A stretch of 64,000 nucleotides of DNA from assembly GCA_963854835.1 (NCBI GenBank), contig OY978526.1:19746334-19810333 (forward strand). Direction: 5' to 3'. The notes below the pieces were generated by a model, which saw nothing but the letters and a program-made list of their open reading frames with translations, did no database searches and was not told where the DNA came from. This document shows positions 1 through 11,480 of the stretch, piece after piece (positions within the stretch are counted from its first letter, which is position 1; each line of letters opens with the position of its first letter). The position numbers were made by a program, and so were the translations under genes. This DNA comes from Megamerina dolium (lineage: Eukaryota; Arthropoda; Insecta; Diptera; Megamerinidae).

Positions 1-12
1 ATATCTTTTATC

Positions 13-165
13 GTGAGCCATTGCTCGGTGGTTAGTGCGTTGGCCTTCTGATCTCTAGATCGTGGGTTCTATCCCCGGCTGAAGCATATAAAATTTAACA
101 TCGAAATATTTTTCTTGCGAAGAGCTCTTCAGGGCTTATAAGTGGAAGATATTTATTTATTTTAT
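13..165 (+). repeat. tRNA-derived SINE, internally deleted copy
   Basis: The start resembles the tRNA-like head of the SINE copies at 7959 and 51094: a degenerate A-box region (GCTCGGTGGTTAGTG), then GGTTCTATCC in place of the B box GGTTCAATCC, then CCCCGGCTGAAGC. The body between this head and the 3' part (AGAGCTCTTCAGGGCTTATAAGTG) is missing. A T-rich and A-rich run follows. It is an old copy with damaged internal promoter boxes. Confidence 0.6.
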
Positions 166-526
166 TTAATTTTTTTTTTTTTTTCTTTAACTTTTTAAAT
201 TATATAATTATACGTTTAAGATCATATCGTCAAATTTTTTACTGCGCAAAAAATTAACAAGGGACTGGCATTTTTAATTTATGTTTCAAATATTGTGCTT
301 TTTCCTCAAAAAAATAACACTAAAATCCACAAATTTTCTCTTTCCTCATTAAAATACAACAACATAACATTTGCCTGGCCTCAATATTAATATTACAATT
401 CCTGCCTGGCCTCAATATTAATGATACTAAACTAAACCAAACTAGGTTTGCTTGGCTGATCCATAAGATCTCACGTAGACCAATACCAGTCCATTGGTGT
501 GTTACCAAGTGAAATTGTGGGATTGC
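166..526. other. AT-rich stretch, probable LINE 3' flank
   Basis: No gene is seen. It contains a poly-T run and a short direct repeat (CCTGGCCTCAATATTAAT near 376 and 404). It lies next to the 3' side of the minus-strand LINE relic and may be that element's 3' untranslated end; this is inference. Confidence 0.3.
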
Positions 527-1157
527 TTATATTTTGTTTTTAATACATTTTTTTGCGAGTTTCAATAAATCACTACCTTTGTGACCTGCAATGATTTCCA
601 GGGTTATAAAAGACACAGATCCAAGGTAGTTGAAGCGCGATCTGTAGAGGGTTGGACAGTGACAAAGTAGATGCTCTAATGTCCTCCTAGCATTGACCTC
701 GTCGCATGTTGTACATGCATCGTTTTGTACCAGACCAATTTTTGCGTAAGACGGAGTAAGGCAGTGTCCCGTAAGGACCCCAACCAGTAATTTACAATCC
801 TCTCTTGGGTTAATCCCTGCCACAAAGACTCCGCTTCTTGAATCATTGATACTTCAATCTCTGTTTTCAATGTAGAAAGAGGCTTGCGCCAGCTTTGGCA
901 AGTGCGTCCACTTTTTCATTCCCCTCAATTCCTTTTTGTCCGGTACCCAATAGACTATCCATCCATTTTCTACACTGTCGTACACATTGTGAGTTTATCG
1001 TTGCAGCTACTATTGCCTTAATAGCTGCTTGGCTGTCAAAGAATATATTAACCTGAGAGTTAAGAGGAGTGCGTTCAATCGCCAGCTCTGCTGCCTTCAT
1101 AGCAGCGCAGATCTCAGCCTGAAAGACGTTGCAGTGATCTGGAAGCTTATAAACCAA
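527..1157 (-). pseudogene. Non-LTR retrotransposon relic, RNase H and C-terminal zinc-knuckle region
   Basis: Two minus-strand open pieces read in order. The upstream piece (1157 to 870) has an RNase H-like domain: NVFQAE with the catalytic Glu, FFDSQAAIKAI with a catalytic Asp, and GNEKVDALAKAGA with the last Asp. The WVPGH block expected between them is broken. The downstream piece (823 to 527) has LLVGVLTGHC and then a Cys/His cluster, CTTCDE...LEHLLCHCP, typical of the C-terminus of R1/I/Jockey-type ORF2 proteins with RNase H. Stops and a frame change separate the pieces, and the endonuclease and reverse transcriptase parts are absent. It is a 5'-truncated dead copy. The clade is not resolved. 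Confidence 0.7.
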
Positions 1158-2879
1158 ACTAAAGTATTATTTTAGAGTTTGAATAAATATTGAAATTATA
1201 TAAATTCAATATTAAATGCATTCCAGAAGAAATGAAGAATAATAAAGACGGCTACGATCAAAGCAATTTTTTTTAGACATTGAATTTTCACTAACCTTTT
1301 CAATGAAATAGAATCTGTTCTCCATAGCATGTATATATCTATCTATTTTTTTAAAATTACATTGAATTTTCACTAACCTTTTCAATGACATGAGCACTAT
1401 TGGAGATTGCATGCATGTCTCGTACAAAGTCAAATGAACATTTAATAGACCGCCCCATTGAAAACATCAACTTTGTTAATGAACACTTTGTCATTGTTCT
1501 TAGCTTAATATGTGATTATTATTATTATTATTGGCTGCAGGCTCGATATGAAATGAAATCTCAAAACTTGAAGTTTCCATATAAATATCATGCCTATATC
1601 GTAAGACAATAAGAAGGCGGAGTTCTACATTGTTTTGTTGCACTACTGACTCTATTGTTAGGGTCATACATACATTTTCCAATCTCTGAGAAACATACGA
1701 CGAAGGTTGAACAATAATATTGTAGATATAAACTATAACAATTTGGGTATTTACAGTGCAGTGTACGATCATAAAATTTGCAACATGGTTGCTCGTACAT
1801 TGTTCACATTTTTTATATGCGTTATACTTGGCGTCAATATCGAGATGGCAAATAAAATTTCATACATTTACTATGTTACATGGAATGCACATCTAAGCTA
1901 CTGTTTATATGAATGATGTACCTCTGTATAATCCACAGACACAACAACAGTCATGGCTAGATATATGCGTAGGTATAACAACAACATTTATCTATTTATA
2001 TATATGTATGTTACCCATTTATGTTAATCCACATCTACCTGTTTCTCATACTCGTCGATGCACATCTCATCGTTGTCACTTTGCTGGCAAGTGCAACACA
2101 TATTTGTCAAACTGACTACCACTACAAAGTGATTACTTGTATGTTTGCTTTATCGTACATTTTAAAGGAAATTTCTAAACAGCATCTAACAGATGATGAG
2201 TTTTTTTTGTTTTTTCAATATACATAAATATGTGCTGTGTACACATAGTCATTTTGCTTTGCCTTCATGCTGCCATTATTTGTTACTACTCCTCTCATAC
2301 ATAATTTGTCAGTCGAATCAGTCAGTTAGTCAATTTTGTGTCGAAAGTGCTGTATAGCATTGATAAAAAAGAACAAAAAAACAAAAAAAGAATCCTTTCC
2401 TTATACAAAAGGTATACGGTTTACCTGAATGATTATTACATTGATCAAAGTCGTCGTCGTCGCTTATATTGTTGATTTTAATCACAATCACAATGACACA
2501 CAACAACATCATCATCATTAAGCCACCTTTGAGTGACAATTGTTCAGAATTGTGCAATTTATAACAATTGAAATTATATTATTAATATATTATTGTGCTT
2601 TACGAAATTGTATTAATATATTGGAAGTGAAGAAGTGAATAAGTTTGTGGAGAGCACCGTAGAAGGTAATTTCCTCAGGCCCTCAGGCAGATGATTGTGA
2701 TTGTACCAAGTGTTAATATTGAATAGCGTAAATTAAGTGTGGCAATTGTCATTTCATATGGAAAAATCATTTTTTAAGTCTATGTGGAAGCAACTGCGAT
2801 GAAAACGTGATAAATGTCGAGATCAAAATTTTACAGGAGAAGGAAAAAACATTCGGATTTATTTATGTATGGTAAAAGA
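1158..2879. other. AT-rich non-coding DNA, no gene recognised
   Basis: No convincing coding signal. A direct repeat of about 30 bp (core TTGAATTTTCACTAACC) occurs near 1280 and 1365. Short ATT and GTC trinucleotide runs occur near 1517 and 2450. The stretch lies upstream of the first visible cnc exon, so it may be cnc intron. Confidence 0.3.
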
Positions 2880-3660
2880 TTATACCGGAGCACGATTTTC
2901 AAGAATTATTTTATTTTTAATTCTAAATTCTCATGATTTTTGAATACTATCAATTATAAAATGTTGGCGAAATGTAGAAAAACACATTTCAAAATTTCAC
3001 TTTTTTATTTAGTTTCACATTTTCATATTTCAAAAACACCTCGACGCCCTTTAATATATCAATTTTTTAGTAATTTCAAAAATTTTCATATACAATTTTG
3101 TGCTTAATAAATTACAAATTGAACAAATTGATAATTTTCTCGTATATAAACATTTTATTTCTACAAATAAAATAAAAGTTAATCGAAAAGATAGGATAAG
3201 GTGAAAAAAAAGAGTTCTGGAATTTCCTTAGTTTATATCGAAACGACCTTTTCAAAGAATTGTTGGAAAAAACAGTTAATATTCATAATTTTCGAATACT
3301 ATCATTTGTTCAACATCAGCACGATGGAGAAGAAATAAAAAATTTAAAGAAAAAACCTTTCGAAAATCTCACTTTTTCATTTAGTTTCACATTTTCATAT
3401 TTTAACCGTCTTCATATATCAATTTTTAGTATTTTCAAAAGCTTTCTTCGTATACTATGAAAAAAAAGGAGTTCTGGAATTTCCTTAGTCTATACCGAAT
3501 CGACATTTTCAAAGAATTGTTTAAAAAAAGAAATTTCACATTTTCACATTTTAATCGCCTTCTTACCTCTTCATATACCAATTTTTAGTATTTTCAAAAA
3601 CTTTCGTATACAAATTTTCCTTTATAAATTCGAAATTGATAATTCCCTCGAATATATTTA
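2880..3660. repeat. Degenerate direct repeats, about 257 bp apart
   Basis: Shared blocks recur. GAGTTCTGGAATTTCCTTAG starts at 3212 and 3469. A block based on TTTCACATTTTCATATTT occurs near 3013, 3383 and 3533. ATCAATTTTTAGTATTTTC occurs near 3058 (variant), 3417 and 3580. The spacing is irregular after the first period, so this is an old, partly eroded tandem duplication. No coding role is seen. Confidence 0.5.
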
Positions 3661-3921
3661 TTTGTCCACCATTTGCTTTTCAATATGATCAAGCTGTGAT
3701 CGCGACCACTCATAATTAGTAGGGGCATAAATACTGTTACAACATTGAACACACCCATTCCAATAGAAGTATTGAACATACCGCATTATTACCACATGGC
3801 TTATGAAATATAACCTGTAAAGCCTGTTAGTCTGTACCGGGAATTCGAAATTCATCTCTCACCATGGGAGTGGTCAGATAACCAGAACCGTATCGATGTT
3901 ATAGTGCTATTTTTGTGTGAA

Positions 3922-4845
3922 ATGAGAAAAGGTGATATTTTCAAAACGCTCCGCTCGCTTGGGATTAGTCGCATGTTCGTCTTCTTCTTCTTCTTCTTAT
4001 GTGGCCATAGCAACCGAATTTCGATTTAGGCCAAATATGCCGGCCATCTCTGTTCTTCGCTAGCTGGCGCCAGTTAGAAATTCCAAGCTCCGTCAGGTCG
4101 TGCAGTACTTGGTCTTTCCACCGGAGGTTAGGTCATCCTCTTCCGCGTCGTCCTCCGGCGGATTCCGAATATAACACCTTCTTAGCTGAAGTGTGGTCTT
4201 CCATTCGCTCAACATGTCCTAGCCAGTGCAGCCGCTGGATTTTGATTCGCCTGGTTATGTGAATGTCAGCGTACAGCTCATACAGCTCATCGTTGTACCT
4301 TATTCGATACTCGCAATCAACGCAAATAGGTCCGAAGATCCTGCGCAGAGAGGGCTCGACTACTCAATTGCTTACTCAGCCCAAAGTAATTCCTGTCAGC
4401 AAGAGTTATCCTACGCATGATCTGCAGGCTGACGTCATTACAGTTGTTGATGCTGGTTTCAAGATAGACGAAGTCCTTCACCATCTCGAAAGTGTAATTA
4501 TCAAAAGTGACGTGTTGTCCAAGACGCCGGGACTCTTTGTTTGTAGTCACTAGGTACTTCGTCTTGCTCTCGTTTACCGTAAGACCCATTCCATGTGACT
4601 CCAGTTCCAATTCAGAGAATGCTGCACTGACTGCTCGCAAGTTGATACCGATTATGTCAATATCGTCGGCATACGCCAGCAGCATGTTCGTCTACTGGCG
4701 CATAAAACTGTTTAAGGAGACTGGAGATGTTAAAAACCGCCACCGGTCAGGCGTACAGTTTGAATGCCGAAAGTTATCAAAACTGTCCAATCAAGAATTC
4801 AGCGAAATCCGCTCCGAAAACAGAAAATCATTGCCTGAGGGATGA
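3922..4845 (+). pseudogene. Tc1/mariner-superfamily transposase N-terminal relic, split by a LINE
   Basis: The left part (3922-3982) reads MRKGDIFKTLRSLGIS and the right part (4683-4845) continues MFVYWRIKLFKETGDVKNRHRSG before a stop. Together they resemble the helix-turn-helix DNA-binding start of IS630-Tc1-mariner transposases, where a recognition helix is followed by an (F/Y)xETG...RxRSGRP linker. The two parts are separated by a 699 bp minus-strand LINE insertion with a 12 bp target duplication. No DDE catalytic region is recognised downstream. The family assignment beyond the superfamily is uncertain. Confidence 0.55.
3983..4681 (-). mobile_element. 5'-truncated non-LTR retrotransposon with target-site duplication
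   Basis: The minus strand reads from the end of a reverse transcriptase catalytic block (LLAYADDIDIIG, the YADD motif) through GMGLTVNESKTKYLV and VYLETSINN to a C-terminal region. That region is frame-broken but, in other copies, reads RLRWLDHVERM...GRPNLRWKDQV. The 3' end carries an (AAG)n-type tail, seen as CTTCTTCTTCTT at 3981 on the + strand. GCATGTTCGTCT at 3971-3982 and 4682-4693 flanks the insert as a 12 bp duplication, as expected for target-primed reverse transcription. Related fragments lie at 10826-11480 and 54735-54910. The clade (RTE-like or related) is uncertain. Confidence 0.75.
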
Positions 4846-5162
4846 ATGTTTCGCAAAAGTCCATGAGTCGAAAAAAAAAAATGGAATGGAAAATGCAAAT
4901 ATCTTTTGATGAATCACGCTGATGATTTGCACAGAAAAATCCTGTTAAGAAATTTTTACTGTGCAGGAAAAATTCAACATGCATGATTATAGAATGCATG
5001 GTACGGTTATCTAAGGAAGCATCTTCCGTTCATTATTTTTAATTTTATAGCAAAAATTGTGTGTAATAGTATTTATCTCCCTACAGTCACGACGAAATTG
5101 GTCACTGTACGGACCAATATGTTTTTGAGGAATGACTATTAATGTCAAGCCAAAGCCATAGA
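4846..5162. other. Non-coding stretch, possible transposon remnant
   Basis: It follows the broken transposase start and may include its degraded middle part. An A-run lies near 4870. No domain is recognised. Confidence 0.3.
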
Positions 5163-5720
5163 CTCCAATATGGACCACTTATGACAACGATTTAGCAGTG
5201 TTTATCGTGAGCACCTGCCAGTGATGGCCTTATCTCACGACGCACAAAGCGTAATGTATCAAATTGAAGCGTTGATAAGCGCCTCGCAGGATTGGAAAAT
5301 CAGAAACCAACCTCCAGGTTCCTACGGTACCAATTGGAGCACGTTGAATGGACGTACTACCCTCCTTGGTGGGGATCGAGGCCTACCTAAAACCTCTTCT
5401 GATCTATGGGGTCATCACCCTGGTTGTAATGCAACTCTACATCGAGTACCCTACGCCTTTTGACGTGGAATACTCAACCCGCGTGTTCTTTGGGTTACCA
5501 CAACCGCCACGAAAACCTCCCCGAAGGACCGTTCCCAACGATCAGGTTGCAGGGACTTCAAACTGATCACCCGTGGTACCAAATTTAAAGTCTTTTGGTA
5601 AGACCTCGTAGTCGAAGCTACTGCCAGTTTCAGCCCCATTCGGCTCCGGACTGGTGGCCGGAAATCACTTATGACAATTCAGTAACGCCCTAGCCTCCAA
5701 TATGGACCACTTATGACAAC
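5163..5720. repeat. About 506 bp segment between 26 bp direct repeats
   Basis: The same 26 bases, beginning CTCCAATATGGACCACTTAT, occur at 5163-5188 and 5695-5720. A partial third copy, CACTTATGACAA, lies near 5668. The enclosed segment is more GC-rich than its surroundings and has short open frames on both strands but no recognisable domain. It could be an inserted element or a local duplication. Confidence 0.4.
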
Positions 5721-7037
5721 TCAGTGGATCTAATAGCCTCTGATAATGACAGTTCAGTTCGCCGTCATAGGTGACTCCCGAAAACACCATTACAGAATGA
5801 TGCCATCGCATGGTTCTGTTAATTGAACGATTCCCTGTTTTTCAGCAGTGACCCATTCTGTGAATATGAACTTTTCCATAATTTTCGTATATTTTTCCTG
5901 CTTCATTGCAATGTGCTGTCGGATATTTTAAACTGAATGGTCAAAAATTACTTTTGCTCTTAGAAGTTAAACCGGCGATCGTGTAAAATGTGCATTTTAT
6001 GAAAGAAAAAAAAAAACAAAATTGAATTATTGCAAAAAAAAATATTTATTAAAATCAGATTGCAGGTAGAATGTAATCATCAAGAAGAATTTGATTTTTT
6101 TTTCCTCTCATTTACAACTCGAAACTGCTGTCGATCATAACCAAACACATATTTATAAACGTTTACTTGAGTATGTATGTCAATTTTTAGGACCGATGTG
6201 TGTGTTTGTGAAATCTTAAAACTACACTGCTGCGCACTTGTCAATTTTTACGAATGGATTTATTTCAATTTAATTTCGATCGATCTTTCTTGTTAAGTGA
6301 AGTTGCTTTAAGAAACTAATATTTTAGGAATTGAGCACACACACACACACACACACACAAAATTACATCTCACAGTTGGTCAGTGATTAATACGAGATAG
6401 CGTGAATGTGATACAACATGATTTTGGTTTTGTTGCAAACGTTCAAAAATAAAAATATATATATAAAACGTGAAGCAGCAACACAATTTTATAAGTACGA
6501 TTTGAATTGATTTTGAATTTTTATGTGTTGCAACAGCAGTCAACTAGGTAAACCGCAACAACAACAACAACAACAACAGCAGATTCTTTTTAACAATTGA
6601 TTCATATTGCTGCTGCTGACCGTTCATATATTTTTACTTTGTTTGATTCAATTATTGCCCCCCACCCCAATGTCTGGTATTGTTTGTTGAAGTTGGTTGT
6701 GTTCATGATTGATCGCTTTTTTATACAACATTTCAATATTGAGATTTATACTCTCGCATAAAAGAGTTATATTCACATCATCATATATGTAATTTGTTGT
6801 TATATGCATTTCTTTCATATTTCCCTCACCTTGTTAAAATGTCTGTTGAAATATGCGATGCATTTTTATTTTTTTTTTCACTTCAGTCGAAAAATAACAA
6901 ATTAATCATTTCTCAATGATGTAAATAAAAAGAATAAGAATTCCAAATTGTTGTGTATAAATTATTGGAAAAACAAGTACCTCAAAAAATATTACTTCAT
7001 TCCAAAATGCACTTAATATATTTCACTTTCTTCTCAG
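5721..7037. other. cnc: Non-coding DNA upstream of the first visible cnc exon, with microsatellites
   Basis: It ends in an acceptor (TTTCACTTTCTTCTCAG) at 7037, so at least its 3' part is cnc intron. It holds a (CA)n run near 6340, a (CAA)n run near 6560 and a C-rich patch near 6660. No coding segment is recognised. Confidence 0.5.
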
Positions 7038-7484
7038 GGACGTATGCCTTTAAGTCGTGGCGTTTCAATGGAACAACGTCTTCAAGATATTGCCAGTCTA
7101 TTTAATCCGATACCAAGCATGGGTGTTGTTGGTGGCGTTTCGGAAATGTCACCATATTCACATTATCCAACACACCATTACTCATATCAGGGTGCACCAC
7201 CAGCACCATCGTCACAACATGGCCATCAATATCCACCACCACCACCACCGCCACCACATCACCATCATGGCCATCCGACCATGTTGCATCCGAATGCTAC
7301 ACTCGGTGATATTTGCTCAACAACACAACCACATTATGGTCATAATTTAGGCTCTGCCGTCTCTTCAAGCATGCATTTAACCAATGCAAGCCATGAGGTA
7401 GATCAGGTCAGTGCAGGTGCTGCCGGTGGTGTTGGCAGCAATGTGGGCGCATATAAAATGGAACATGACATGATGTATTATTCG
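7038..7484 (+). CDS. cnc: cap'n'collar (cnc), internal exon 1 of 4 visible
   Basis: The exon is bounded by an acceptor TTCTCAG (7031-7037) and a donor GTAAGT (7485). It contributes 149 codons, begins GRMPLSRGVSMEQRLQDIAS and ends MEHDMMYYS, leaving phase 0. The N-terminal stretch looks conserved, while the middle is Pro/His-rich low-complexity sequence (PPPPPPPPHHHHGH). I assign it to cnc because it splices in frame to the next exon and then to the bZIP exon. It belongs to the transactivation part of the long isoforms. The Met at 7044 lies inside the exon; the reading frame is open from the acceptor, so the true start is upstream and outside the window for the long isoforms. Confidence 0.85.
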
Positions 7485-7563
7485 GTAAGTAGTATTCTTG
7501 TTGCACATTTATTATTGATAAATCAAATATAATTATTTTTTAATTTTTCCCCCCCAATTATAG
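7485..7563 (+). other. cnc: Short cnc intron (79 bp)
   Basis: It has donor GTAAGTAG and acceptor CCCCCCAATTATAG. Removing it joins ...MMYYS to NASSDMNHTTDG in the same frame. Confidence 0.8.
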
Positions 7564-7660
7564 AATGCCTCCTCTGATATGAATCATACAACAGATGGTT
7601 TTATTAATTCCATTCTAAATGATGAAGATTTACATTTAATGGACATGAATGTTAATGACA
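7564..7660 (+). CDS. cnc: cap'n'collar (cnc), internal exon 2 of 4 visible
   Basis: This 97 bp exon encodes NASSDMNHTTDGFINSILND followed by EDLHLMDMNVND. It is an acidic, hydrophobic stretch (DGFINSILNDEDLHLMDM) that resembles the short activation motifs of CNC-bZIP factors. The donor is GTAAGTGG at 7661. It ends with one extra base, and with the first two bases of the exon at 17849 this gives AGT (Ser), so ...VND-S-FCRMVDV is continuous. The next exon lies 10.2 kb downstream. Confidence 0.82.
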
Positions 7661-7958
7661 GTAAGTGGAATTTTTAAAATTTACCATATATTTTATAAAT
7701 ATTCACAGGAAATTAAGATGAAAATGTGACATGTACAGAGTCTTTCAACAAGAAGTGTCATTTTAAATTAAAAAAAAAAAAACGCAAAATTTTTGTGAAA
7801 AGAGCTCATAATTTTATCTTAATTCAAACTAGAAATTCTGAGGTTAGTAATGGAACACAATATCCGATCAAAATTTTCATCATATTTTCGCGGTTGCATC
7901 ACGCAAATAACAACTCTCTGAGTGTCTATGAGTGCTTAAATATTTGCTGGAACATTGG

Positions 7959-8266
7959 CTGCCGTAGCTCAGTGATTAGTATGTTGGGCTTCTGATCTGT
8001 ATGTCGTGGGTTCAATCCCCGGCTGAAGCACCTGTCGGCAAGTAATTGCCCATTATTCCAACGGTAACAATTTGCTATGGAAAAGCTTCCAAAAGAACTC
8101 TGTGACAAAGTTCAGAATAGGTGATGTCGCAAGAGTTCTGCCGTTCGGAATCGGCTAAAATAAGTATGTCCCTCTAATGCTGTCCAAAATTTGACACACA
8201 CACAACAGTAATAGAAGAGAAGCTCTACCAAAGAACCCTTCGAGGCATATAAGTGCTACATATTTG
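7959..8266 (+). repeat. tRNA-derived SINE, near full-length copy
   Basis: The head has an A-box-like TAGCTCAGTGA (7964-7974) and a perfect B box GGTTCAATCC (8009-8018), spaced as in a tRNA. The body matches the copy at 51094, with shared blocks such as AAAGAACTCTGTGACAAAG, GTTCTGCCGTTCGGAA and AAGAGAAGCTC. The 3' end AGGCATATAAGTGCTACATA is followed by T/A-rich DNA. It abuts the 3' end of a DD41D transposase relic and seems to have cut its last codons away. Confidence 0.75.
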
Positions 8267-9150
8267 TTTTATTTTTATTGGCGTAGACTTTACCTTTAAC
8301 GTAGTCCCAAAGAAAAAAACTAATGGTGCTAAATCGCACGATATCGACAGCCACTCAAAGCCTCTATCTAGATAAATCACATATTCAGGAAATTTTTCAA
8401 GCAATAGAGCCATTGTTTCGCCAGCTGTATAGCGTGTGGCGCCGTCCTGCTAAAAATAAACATCATCAACGATCATAGCACCAATTTCAGTGGGAAAAAA
8501 AAACGTACTGTAACGGTACGGTACGGTCGCACCAGTATCATTTTCAAAAAAATATGTTCTAATGATACCGCCACTCCATAAACCGCACCAAAATGTCACT
8601 CGTTGTGGATGGAGAAGTTGCTCGACCACTTCTTTTGGATTTTCGGAACCCCAGATGCGACAGTTTTGCTTATTCATGTACTCAGACAGATGAAAATGAG
8701 ACGCTTCATCACTCAGAAGAATTTTGATTGTAAATCATGATCTTTATAGATTTCTAGAACCCAATCAGTGAGTGTAAGGCGTTTTTAATGGTCTAAAGAC
8801 TTCAATTCTTGTGTCAACTGTACTTGTCATTGTCTCGAAATGGACAAACCTCGGTTTTCAGCCACACTCTTCGCTACAGCGGCGATATTTTCAGTTGAGC
8901 TAGCCAAACAAGCATGAGTTGTAACCTTTACATCACCAATTTATCCGAGACGTTCGAATTTATCTATTAATTTCACTATAACTGTGCGAGAAGGCGGCAC
9001 TTAATGATAATAAAAAATAGTACAAACTTTACGAATCGTGATAGCGATATTTTCAGCGCTTTTGTAGTGAGTTTTCACTATTTCAATGCGTTGTGCGAAC
9101 GTGTTTCGATCTGAAATTCTCTTCTTTGTCAAAAGTCAACGAATGACAGT
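8267..9150 (-). pseudogene. DD41D (rosa-like) mariner-type transposase relic
   Basis: The minus strand reads from a helix-turn-helix start (TFAQRIEIVKTHYKS) through SEYMNKQNCRIWGSENPKEV, LHPQRVTFWCGLWSGGII and VYFQQDGATRYTAGETMALL to SCDLAPLVFF. The spacing from the Asp of QQDGA to the Asp expected in CDLxPLD is 41 residues, the DD41D signature; that last Asp is now Val. Several stops and frame changes interrupt it. DD41D rosa elements were first known from tephritid flies. The + strand end is truncated by the SINE. Confidence 0.7.
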
Positions 9151-9454
9151 TGTATGTTGACCCTTGATAAAATAATGGGAAATTTAAAATGACACCTTAT
9201 GCTGATATACTCTTTATATCTCTTAAAAAAATTGCATTATATTACATTATTGTGCGAACAGAAAAATCATTACATTAGGTTTTATATATGAGAATATACA
9301 TGGGGAATTAGAAATAATTGTATTCGAATTGTGTTAAGTGTTAAGTGCACCAAAGACAGTTTCATCAGCATGAAAAGTTAGTGAGATTACAAAGCTGTTT
9401 ATTGATCGACTATCTCTAGAAACTCTTTAAAACCCTTTAGAAACTCAACCCTGA

Positions 9455-9700
9455 ATGTTATTCGAGCTTTTTGAATCGATTGGATGCAAAAATTCCTGGC
9501 TTTATAAAGAAAAAAAATCATTTTTCATCAGGATAATGCACGAATTGCTTGAACATTCACCATATTTTTCAAATTTCACCCTCAACGACTATTATTTGCT
9601 TAAAAATCTGAAAAAGTTCCTGTCTGCAAAGCATTTTAACATTGCATGACAAAGTTATTACAATCGTGGATGAATATTTTACATTTTTTTTATTGAAAAT
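9455..9700 (+). pseudogene. mariner transposase C-terminal relic
   Basis: The + strand reads IMHELLEHSPYFSNFTLNDYYLLKNLKKFLSA and continues KHFNIA before a stop. This resembles the mariner block LLxHPPYSPDLAPSDYxLFPNLKKxLxGxxF. The second catalytic Asp sits in NDYYLL, while the SPDLAPS part is eroded. The first Asp region is only vaguely present (FFIRIMHE for a FHQDNA-type block). Confidence 0.5.
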
Positions 9701-10320
9701 CTATTCGCTTAAATATTCATAATAATTTGCTATGTTCTTATGTAAAAAAAAATGAATCATAGATCGGGTTATGGCGGCTATCTACCTATATATTATAAAC
9801 TTATGGTAATATAGTTCGTAACAATTTAAGATAATATTAAAGACTTGAGCTTTTATGAAAATTGCAAAAAAAAAAAAAACGCAATTATCCACCAATTTAG
9901 GATAATTTATTTTTATTGCTTTTTATTGCTGATAATAGAACTTTAATTAAGATAACAATATTTGGCTAAGTTTTGAATCTGATAACTGCATATTTAAATA
10001 TAAGCTTTTTCCATTCGCTAAATTTCTGCTCAATTAAAACATTCATTTTAGCCCAAAAAATTCCAGCAAGGTCATTATATAGGAATTATATTAGATATTA
10101 ACCTTCATACAGCTACACGGATTTCGTGTTTCAACAATGCAATTAAATTTTGTGAGCCTTTTATAATCACATGATAATGATGGTTCATGTTTATATGGGC
10201 AAAGTAATTAGTATTAGTCTTGAGAGTAATTTTTATCGAAAAATGGGTCAGATGTCTGAAATTGGTCTACGACGGCGATCCCAGAACAACCCGACCTAAC
10301 AAAGAAAACAACAAATTTGG
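9701..10320. other. AT-rich intronic DNA, nothing recognised
   Basis: No gene, repeat family or clear motif is seen apart from A-runs. Confidence 0.3.
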
Positions 10321-10332
10321 GAAATTTTTTCT

Positions 10333-10769
10333 TTATTCCTCAACATAATCTCCTTTTAGCTCTATACACTTTTCCCAGCAATATTCTATAGCTACTATAC
10401 CCTGTTTATAATATGAACTGTCTAGCTCATTAAAATAGCCATCTACCGCAAGCTCCAACTCGTCATTGTTTGCAAATCTTCTGCCACCAAGCCATTTTTT
10501 CAAATTTGGAAATAGTAAATAATCCGAAGGAGCTAAATCTGGCGAATAAGATGCGTGCTGAAGCAATTCGAACTTTAACTCATTGATTTTGGCCATCGCA
10601 ATAGCGGATGTGTGAACCGATGTTTTTGTTCTATTGTGAGCAAACGCGGCATCCATCTTGCAGACAGCTTTTTCATCTCCAAATTTTCGGTCAATATACG
10701 ATATATAGCACGGCGGCGATCATGCAATACCATTTTGTGGATTTTCTTAACCGTTTCTGGCGTGGTCAC
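10333..10769 (-). pseudogene. mariner transposase relic with internal deletion
   Basis: On the minus strand the upstream part reads TTPETVKKIHKMVLHDRRRA and then ENLEMKKLSARWMPRLLTIE, the DNA-binding half of a mariner transposase. In another frame it jumps to INELKFELLQHASYSPDLAP followed by SDYLLFPNLKKWLGGRRF, the C-terminal catalytic block with SDY. The centre, with the first catalytic Asp, is deleted, and the join is out of frame. It is a non-autonomous dead copy. Confidence 0.7.
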
Positions 10770-10825
10770 CTCAATTGGTCGACCACTACGGTGTTCGTCT
10801 TGACAGCTCGTACGACCTCATTTAA

Positions 10826-11480
10826 ATGAAGGAACTGGAAAGAGAGTCGCGTCGAATGGGTCTTACGGTGAACGAGGTCAAGACGAAGTATCTAGTGTCA
10901 GCAAACAAAGAGTCCCGGCGTCTTGGACAGCACATCACTGTTGACAACTACACTTTTGAAGTAGTAAGGGTCTTTGTCTATCTTGGAACCAGCATTAACA
11001 GCAGTAATGACGTCAGCCTGAAGATATTGCGAAGGATCACTCTTGCAAACAGGTACTATTTTGGGCACCTGTAAGCAATTGAGAAGTCGAGCCCTCTCTC
11101 GAAGAACGAAAACTACACTCTACAAGTCTCTCATCATGCCTCTCATCCTTACATATGGCGCTGAAGCCTGGACAATTTCCATCTCAGACGAGTGAATGCT
11201 TGGAGTTTTCGAGAGAAAAGTCCTACGCAAGATCTTTGGACCCATTTGCGTTGGTGGCGAGTACCGCAAAAGGTACAACCATGAGCTGTATGAACTGTAT
11301 GCCGATATTGACATAGTAAAGCGCATCAAAATCCAGCGGCTGCGCTGGCTAGATCATGTCGAGCGAATGGAAGAACACGCTCCAGCTAAGAAGGTGTTAT
11401 ATTCGGAACTCGCTAGGGGACGACGCACAAGTGGAAGACCTAACCTCCGATGGAAAGACCAAGTACTGGAATTTCTAACA
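10826..11480 (+). pseudogene. Non-LTR retrotransposon fragment, reverse transcriptase C-terminal part
   Basis: The + strand reads RRMGLTVNEVKTKYLVSANK and FVYLGTSINSSNDVSLKILR. After a frame change it continues FERKVLRKIFGPICVGGEYR, RLRWLDHVERMEEHAPAKKV and GRPNLRWKDQVLEF. These are the blocks after the YADD motif in insect endonuclease/reverse-transcriptase LINEs. It is the same family as 3983-4681 and lacks the true 3' end seen there. It lies directly beside the deleted mariner at 10333-10769. Confidence 0.7.
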
